From positions 1 to 64,000 of the forward strand of contig CAIXPL010000035.1 of the NCBI GenBank assembly GCA_903921325.1: a stretch of DNA of 64,000 bases, read 5' to 3'. The notes below the pieces were generated by a model. The model saw nothing but the letters and a program-made list of their open reading frames with translations, was not told where the DNA came from and ran no database searches. This DNA is from an uncultured Pseudomonadota bacterium (GTDB lineage Bacteria > Pseudomonadota > Gammaproteobacteria > Burkholderiales > SG8-39). This document shows positions 59,748 to 64,000 of the stretch, piece by piece. How positions within the stretch are numbered: position 1 is the stretch's first letter; each line of letters opens with the position of its first letter. The translations under genes were made by a program, and so were the position numbers.

Positions 59748-62183
59748 ATGGCTACGGTTGGACGCGCTGCTGTTGAACAGGCTACGGCAGGGCAACCCGC
59801 AGCATGGGCCGCTGCCGAGCGCGCTGGCTCTGGACAGTCTGCTGGCGCCCGGATCACCAGCGAACTGGCTGGCAGCGGACAGCCGACCGTCAAGCGGGTT
59901 ATCGGCACGCGCGTGCGCCGTATCGAGGACCCGCGGCTGCTCGCGGGTCAGGGGCGTTATCTGGCCGACGTTCCCGTGCCCGATGCCTTGCATGCGGTGT
60001 TTGTGCGCTCGCCCCATGCCCACGCCGGCATCGAGGCGATCGATTGCGCAGTTGCTCGCGCGATGCCCGGGGTGGTGGCGGTCTGGACCGCCACCGAATT
60101 GAGTCCGCATCTGAGTACGCTGCGTCTGCCGGTGGCCTTTCCTGCGGGGCAGTTGCCTGACTCTGCCATGCCCTTTGCACTCGCCCCGAGCGAAGTGCTG
60201 TTTGTCGGTGAGGCAGTGGCGATGGTCATCGCGCGTACTCAGCGCGAGGCTGAAGACGCCGCCGCGCGGGTCGCTGTCGATTGGTCGCCGCGTCCTGTCA
60301 TTGGCGACTTTCGTGCAGCCCTGACCGGGCAGGCGCCCTTGCATAAGCGACTGCATGTGGGTTATGGCGATTGCGCCGCCGCGTTTGCCAACGCCCACGC
60401 GGTGTTTAGCGAGGTGCTGGAGCAACACCGCGGCGCTGGTCATCCGCTCGAGACCCGCGGTGTGGTGGCGCGTCCCGACCCCCTCATGGGCACCCTCACC
60501 TTCTGGTCCTCGACCCAGAAGTCACACGATCTGGCCCGCACACTGGCCGAGGCGTTGCGCCTGGACATTGATCGCGTGCGCGTGATTGCACCCGAGGTAG
60601 GCGGTGGCTTTGGCACCAAGAATCTGGTCTATCCCGAGGAGATCGCCGTGCCCGCTGCAGCGATTGCCTTGGGACAGACGGTGCGCTGGATCGAGGATCG
60701 GCGCGAACACTTCGTGGCTGCGATCCAGGAGCGCGACCAGCGCTGGGTGGTCGACGTTGCGATCGACGATCAGGCTCGCCTGCTTGGCATACGCGGGCAC
60801 TTGCTGCAAGACCAGGGGGCGTACGCACCGCACAGCTATAACGTGCCGCACAATTCGGCCACCACCCTGCCCGGCCCCTATAGGCTGCCGGCCTACGACA
60901 TGGACGTACTGGTGGTGCAGACCCACAAGCCGGCGGTCATTCCCGTCCGTGGCGCAGGTTATCCGCAAAGCTGCTTCGTGATGGAGCGACTGATGGACCG
61001 GATTGCGCGCGAGCTGCATCTGGACCGTGCCGAAGTACGTGCCCGCAACCTGATTCCGGCCGATCGCTTTCCCTATGAAATGGGTCTGCGCAACCGCGCC
61101 GGTGGCCCGGTGGTCTATGACAGTGGTGACTATCTGGCCTGCCAGGAAAAGGCCCTGGCGCATGCCGACTATGCGGGGTTCGCCGAGCGACAGCAGGTCG
61201 CACGCACCGCCGGACGCCTGATCGGGATCGGTATCGCCCACGGTGTGAAAGGCACCGGGCGAGGCCCGTTTGAGTCAGGCTCGGTGCGAATCACGCCGGC
61301 GGGCAAGATCGCGGTGTATACCGGCGCGCTTGCCATGGGTCAGGGCATCTGCACCGGCCTCGCGCAGATCTGCGCCGAACAGCTCGGTGTGCGCGCCGAG
61401 GATATCGAAGTGATTGCCGGCGACACCGGTTATGTCGCGCTCGGTCTGGGGGGCTATGCCAGCCGCCAGTTGATCACGGCAGGCACCTCAGTGCTCATGG
61501 CCGCCCAGGCAGTGCGCGACAAGGCACTGACGGTGGCCGCCCATGTCATGGAAGCAGCCGTTGACGACCTTGAGCTGCGCGATGGCCGGGTACAACTGGC
61601 TGGCGTCCCCGAACATTCGATTGGTCTGGGCGATATCGCCAGTCGCCTGCGCGGGCTGCCCGGTTACGCGTTTCCGGAAGGCGTGGAACCAGGTCTTGAG
61701 GCCACGGTCAATTTCAGGATCGATGCGCTCGCCTATGCCAATGCCTTTCATGTGGTGGAAGTTGAAGTCGACCCAGGCACCGGCAGCGTCACGATCCTGC
61801 GCTATGTCGCATTGCAGGACGCTGGCAAGATGGTGAATCCGCTGATTGTTGAAGGCCAGTTGCATGGCGGCATCGTGCATGGCATCGGTAACGCCCTGTA
61901 TGAATACATGGGCTACGACGCGCAATCTCAGCCGCTCACCACCACGTTTGCCGATTACCTGTTGCCAGGTGCCGTCGAGATGCCATCGTTCGAGCTGCTG
62001 TTCCACGAGACACCCTCGCCGATCAATCCACTGGGGGTCAAAGGGGTTGGTGAAGGCGGCACGATCCCGGCGGCAGCCGCTGTCGCCTCGGCGGTAGAGA
62101 ACGCGCTTGCGCCTTTTGGCGTACACATTCAGAACATTCCAATCCAGCCGAGCTACCTGGTGGACTGCCTGCGCAGGTCCTGA
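59748..62183 (+). CDS. Molybdopterin-binding large subunit, xanthine dehydrogenase family
   Basis: This 811-residue subunit is the third molybdenum-hydroxylase large subunit of the region. After a low-complexity Ala/Gly-rich N-terminal 50 residues of doubtful reality, it has VIGTRVRRIEDPRLLAGQG, VIAPEVGGGFGTKNLVYPEE, IPVRGAGYPQSCFVMERL (the active-site loop), YTGALAMGQGICTGLAQI and GVGEGGTIPAAAAVASAV with the catalytic Glu. It has no signal peptide. It has no small or FAD subunit of its own nearby on the same strand, so it may borrow those of the leftward cluster. The start may be later than the ATG at 59748. Confidence 0.9.
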   Translation: MATVGRAAVEQATAGQPAAWAAAERAGSGQSAGARITSELAGSGQPTVKRVIGTRVRRIEDPRLLAGQGRYLADVPVPDALHAVFVRSPHAHAGIEAIDCAVARAMPGVVAVWTATELSPHLSTLRLPVAFPAGQLPDSAMPFALAPSEVLFVGEAVAMVIARTQREAEDAAARVAVDWSPRPVIGDFRAALTGQAPLHKRLHVGYGDCAAAFANAHAVFSEVLEQHRGAGHPLETRGVVARPDPLMGTLTFWSSTQKSHDLARTLAEALRLDIDRVRVIAPEVGGGFGTKNLVYPEEIAVPAAAIALGQTVRWIEDRREHFVAAIQERDQRWVVDVAIDDQARLLGIRGHLLQDQGAYAPHSYNVPHNSATTLPGPYRLPAYDMDVLVVQTHKPAVIPVRGAGYPQSCFVMERLMDRIARELHLDRAEVRARNLIPADRFPYEMGLRNRAGGPVVYDSGDYLACQEKALAHADYAGFAERQQVARTAGRLIGIGIAHGVKGTGRGPFESGSVRITPAGKIAVYTGALAMGQGICTGLAQICAEQLGVRAEDIEVIAGDTGYVALGLGGYASRQLITAGTSVLMAAQAVRDKALTVAAHVMEAAVDDLELRDGRVQLAGVPEHSIGLGDIASRLRGLPGYAFPEGVEPGLEATVNFRIDALAYANAFHVVEVEVDPGTGSVTILRYVALQDAGKMVNPLIVEGQLHGGIVHGIGNALYEYMGYDAQSQPLTTTFADYLLPGAVEMPSFELLFHETPSPINPLGVKGVGEGGTIPAAAAVASAVENALAPFGVHIQNIPIQPSYLVDCLRRS

Positions 62184-62243
62184 GGGCGAGAGCATCGGCG
62201 CAGCGGCCAGCGCCGGGCGCGCATCCAGGGCGACGCGACGCCG

Positions 62244-62260
62244 GGCGGTCACCGACCGCC
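62244..62260. terminator. Short GC-rich hairpin between convergent genes
   Basis: GGCGGT, loop CACCG, ACCGCC forms a 6-bp stem in the 106-bp gap between the molybdenum large subunit and dctM, which converge. No T run follows on either strand, so it is at best a weak terminator. Nothing else is seen in the gap. Confidence 0.3.
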
Positions 62261-62289
62261 ATCGCGGTACTACAACGGTGCAATACCGC

Positions 62290-63570
62290 TCAGGACCGCA
62301 GCATCGCCAGAGGTGCGAGCGAGAACCAGGGAATGTAGGTAATCAGCATCAGCACGCACAGGTAGAGCAACAGGAGTGGTAGCACGCCCTTGTAGAGCGA
62401 GGGCAGCGGTACGCGGAACAGCGCGTTGACGGCAAACAGATTCAGGCCAAAGGGCGGTGTGAACATGCCGATGGCCAGGTTCATGGTGATGATGATGCCA
62501 AAGTGAATCGGGTCGATACCCGCGGCCTGCACCACGGGCAGAAATAGCGGCGTCAGGATGAGAATGGCCGCCGGTGGTTCGACCAGTGAGCCCACGACCA
62601 GCAATAGCAGGTTGAACGCGACCAGCAACTGCCAGGTAGGCAGCGAGAGTGCCTGCACCTGCGCGACCAGCGCCTGTGGCACGCCGCTGGTGGTCACGAG
62701 CCAGGAATACAAGCCGGAGGCTGCCACGATGATCAGCACCTGCGAGCACAGGTACATCGAATTGCGGGTGACCCGCCACAAATCGGGCCAGCTCAGTTCG
62801 CGATAGACATAGCGCGACACCAGGGTGGCATAGATCACCGCGACCCCGGCCGCTTCGGTCGGTGTAAACACCCCGCCGTAAATGCCACCGAGGATGACCA
62901 CCGGAGCACCGAGCGACCAGCTCGCATCGCGCGTGGTATGCCAGATATTGGCCCAGCGCGCCGGATCGGTGAGCGGCACCATGCGCACTTTGGCATATAC
63001 CAGCACATAGCCTGCGGCAACCACCGCCAGCATGATGCCGGGCAGGACACCGGCAAGGAACAGCGCAGGCACCGACTGCTGCCCGGCAATGCCGTAGATG
63101 ATCATCGGTATTGACGGCGGGATCAGCACGTCAATGGCCCCGGTGGCCGCGATCAAACCGCCGGAAAAGGGCATGCTGTAGCCGGCCGAGCGCAATGACG
63201 GGTACAAGATGCGCCCGATCGCCGCGATGCAGCCCACGGCCGAGCCTGACATGGCGCCGAACATGGTCGATGAGCCCACCGCAGTCAAGGCGAGCGACCC
63301 GCGCACGCCACCAATCATCGACATTACCCAGGCAATGAGCCGCTTGGCGAGGCCGCCCTGCCCCATGATGTCACCGGCCAGCACGAACAGAGGAATGGCC
63401 AGCAGCGGAAAACTGTCCAGCGCGCCGAATACCACGGTCTGCATCGACTGCCAGGGCAGATCCGGGTGAGTGCCAATCGCCGCGACCGCGGTGAGCATAA
63501 GAATGACGTACACCGGAATGCCAAAGGCAAGCAGCGCGACCGGTAGTACAAAATACAGAAGCAGTCCCAT
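62290..63570 (-). CDS. dctM: TRAP transporter large permease DctM
   Basis: The 426-residue membrane protein is the ion-coupled transport subunit of a TRAP system that imports carboxylates or similar solutes. It has about 11-12 hydrophobic segments, with family stretches GSSTMFGAMSGSAVGCIAAIG, ATGAIDVLIPPSIPMIIYG and the C-terminal FGIIITMNLAIGMFTPPFGLN. It follows dctQ by 9 bp. The binding protein DctP is expected upstream, beyond 64000. Confidence 0.94.
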   Translation of the reverse strand: MGLLLYFVLPVALLAFGIPVYVILMLTAVAAIGTHPDLPWQSMQTVVFGALDSFPLLAIPLFVLAGDIMGQGGLAKRLIAWVMSMIGGVRGSLALTAVGSSTMFGAMSGSAVGCIAAIGRILYPSLRSAGYSMPFSGGLIAATGAIDVLIPPSIPMIIYGIAGQQSVPALFLAGVLPGIMLAVVAAGYVLVYAKVRMVPLTDPARWANIWHTTRDASWSLGAPVVILGGIYGGVFTPTEAAGVAVIYATLVSRYVYRELSWPDLWRVTRNSMYLCSQVLIIVAASGLYSWLVTTSGVPQALVAQVQALSLPTWQLLVAFNLLLLVVGSLVEPPAAILILTPLFLPVVQAAGIDPIHFGIIITMNLAIGMFTPPFGLNLFAVNALFRVPLPSLYKGVLPLLLLYLCVLMLITYIPWFSLAPLAMLRS

Positions 63571-63579
63571 CGGTATCGC

Positions 63580-64000
63580 TCAGCCCCGCTCAGAGGAATC
63601 AGCCGCGGCACCGGCTGGTCCAGCGTGAGGATCCTCCTCGTCCGCTGCGCGCGTCCCGCTCGCCAGACGCACCAGCAAGGCGAGCGCTACAAGTGCAAAG
63701 CTGAGCGGAATGACCGACTGCGGTATCGCCACCGGAATGCCAGCCGCATCACTGGTCTGACCGAATTGCGCGAGTGTCCACACCACCTGGACGCCAACCC
63801 AGGTGAAGATCAGTGCTACGGCAATGGTGAGCAGATCAGCGCTGATCTCCAGAGCGCGGCGTGCAGCGGGGGGCACGCTGCGCATCAGGATATCCATGCG
63901 GATGTGCGCCCCATCGAGGGTGATGCCGATGTTGGACAAAAACACCCCGCCGATCATCAGGAACAGCATCACCTCTTCGGCCCAAGGAATCGGGCTGGCA
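63580..64000 (-). CDS. dctQ: TRAP transporter small permease DctQ (5' end outside window)
   Basis: About 140 residues are seen, and the frame continues past the window edge. The readable start is SPIPWAEEVMLFLMIGGVFL, the conserved DctQ core. Two further membrane segments (DLLTIAVALIFTWVGVQVV and VIPLSFALVALALLVRLA) follow, then a charged tail. DctQ forms the permease with DctM. An internal GTG at 63972 is not the real start. Confidence 0.92.
   Translation of the reverse strand, partial: ASPIPWAEEVMLFLMIGGVFLSNIGITLDGAHIRMDILMRSVPPAARRALEISADLLTIAVALIFTWVGVQVVWTLAQFGQTSDAAGIPVAIPQSVIPLSFALVALALLVRLASGTRAADEEDPHAGPAGAAADSSERG

Overview
The window looks like about 64 kb of one chromosome from a betaproteobacterium of the order Burkholderiales, most like an Alcaligenaceae/Bordetella-type genome. 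This is inferred from gene order (rpsB-tsf-pyrH-frr-uppS-cdsA-dxr-rseP-bamA-skp-lpxD-fabZ-lpxA-lpxB-rnhB-trmH, then ppsR/ppsA, smpB, guaB-guaA), from the dapC-dapD-dapE-prmB and smc-zipA-ligA groups, from a short QueF, and from a Bug-type (TTT) solute-binding protein. No rRNA, tRNA or CRISPR was recognised.

Layout. (1) 1-3387 is the end of a genomic island: a gene-poor stretch, a truncated integrase-domain gene, a small unknown ORF, an intact P4-type tyrosine integrase, and an AT-rich integrase control region carrying five copies of TTACCGTCA next to the 3' end of guaA, a known island attachment site. (2) 3388-12495 holds purine synthesis (guaB-guaA), a DUF4124 protein, rnfH-ratA divergent from smpB, PEP synthase with its regulator PpsR, and a SpoU-family methyltransferase. 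(3) 12492-27099 is one long leftward block for translation and envelope biogenesis: rpsB, tsf, pyrH, frr, uppS, cdsA, dxr, rseP, bamA, skp, lpxD, fabZ, lpxA, lpxB, rnhB, many joined by 1-4 nt stop/start overlaps. (4) 27202-45031 continues with core genes: map-glnD, def, an MTA/MTI phosphorylase, hpt, galU, ligA, zipA, smc, queF, dapC, dapD, dapE, prmB.

(5) 45093-64000 is an accessory catabolic region. It has a flavin monooxygenase; a leftward cluster with a COG3964 amidohydrolase, a TTT solute-binding protein, an oxaloacetate-decarboxylase-like protein, two molybdenum-hydroxylase large subunits, one [2Fe-2S] subunit, SoxY/SoxZ-like carrier proteins, an alpha/beta hydrolase, one FAD subunit and a catalytically dead HtrA-like protein; a divergent rightward pair (acetamidase/formamidase and a third molybdenum-hydroxylase large subunit); and a TRAP transporter (DctM, partial DctQ). 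The set suggests uptake and hydroxylation of an organic acid or N-heterocyclic compound followed by hydrolysis, but the substrate cannot be read from sequence. No regulator or Mo-cofactor insertion chaperone gene is visible in this part.

The most unusual finding is in the divergent gap at 58586-58761: four degenerate 44-bp tandem repeats. On the minus strand they form three consecutive 15-residue mini-ORFs, each with its own Shine-Dalgarno-like sequence, each joined to the next by a GTGA overlap and the last joined to the amidohydrolase by ATGA. A second duplicated translation-start region precedes ppsR. Other unusual points are the dead HtrA-like protein, a SoxY whose C-terminal GGCGG arm is replaced, and an inverted pair of DnaA-box-like 9-mers at 48233-48255.
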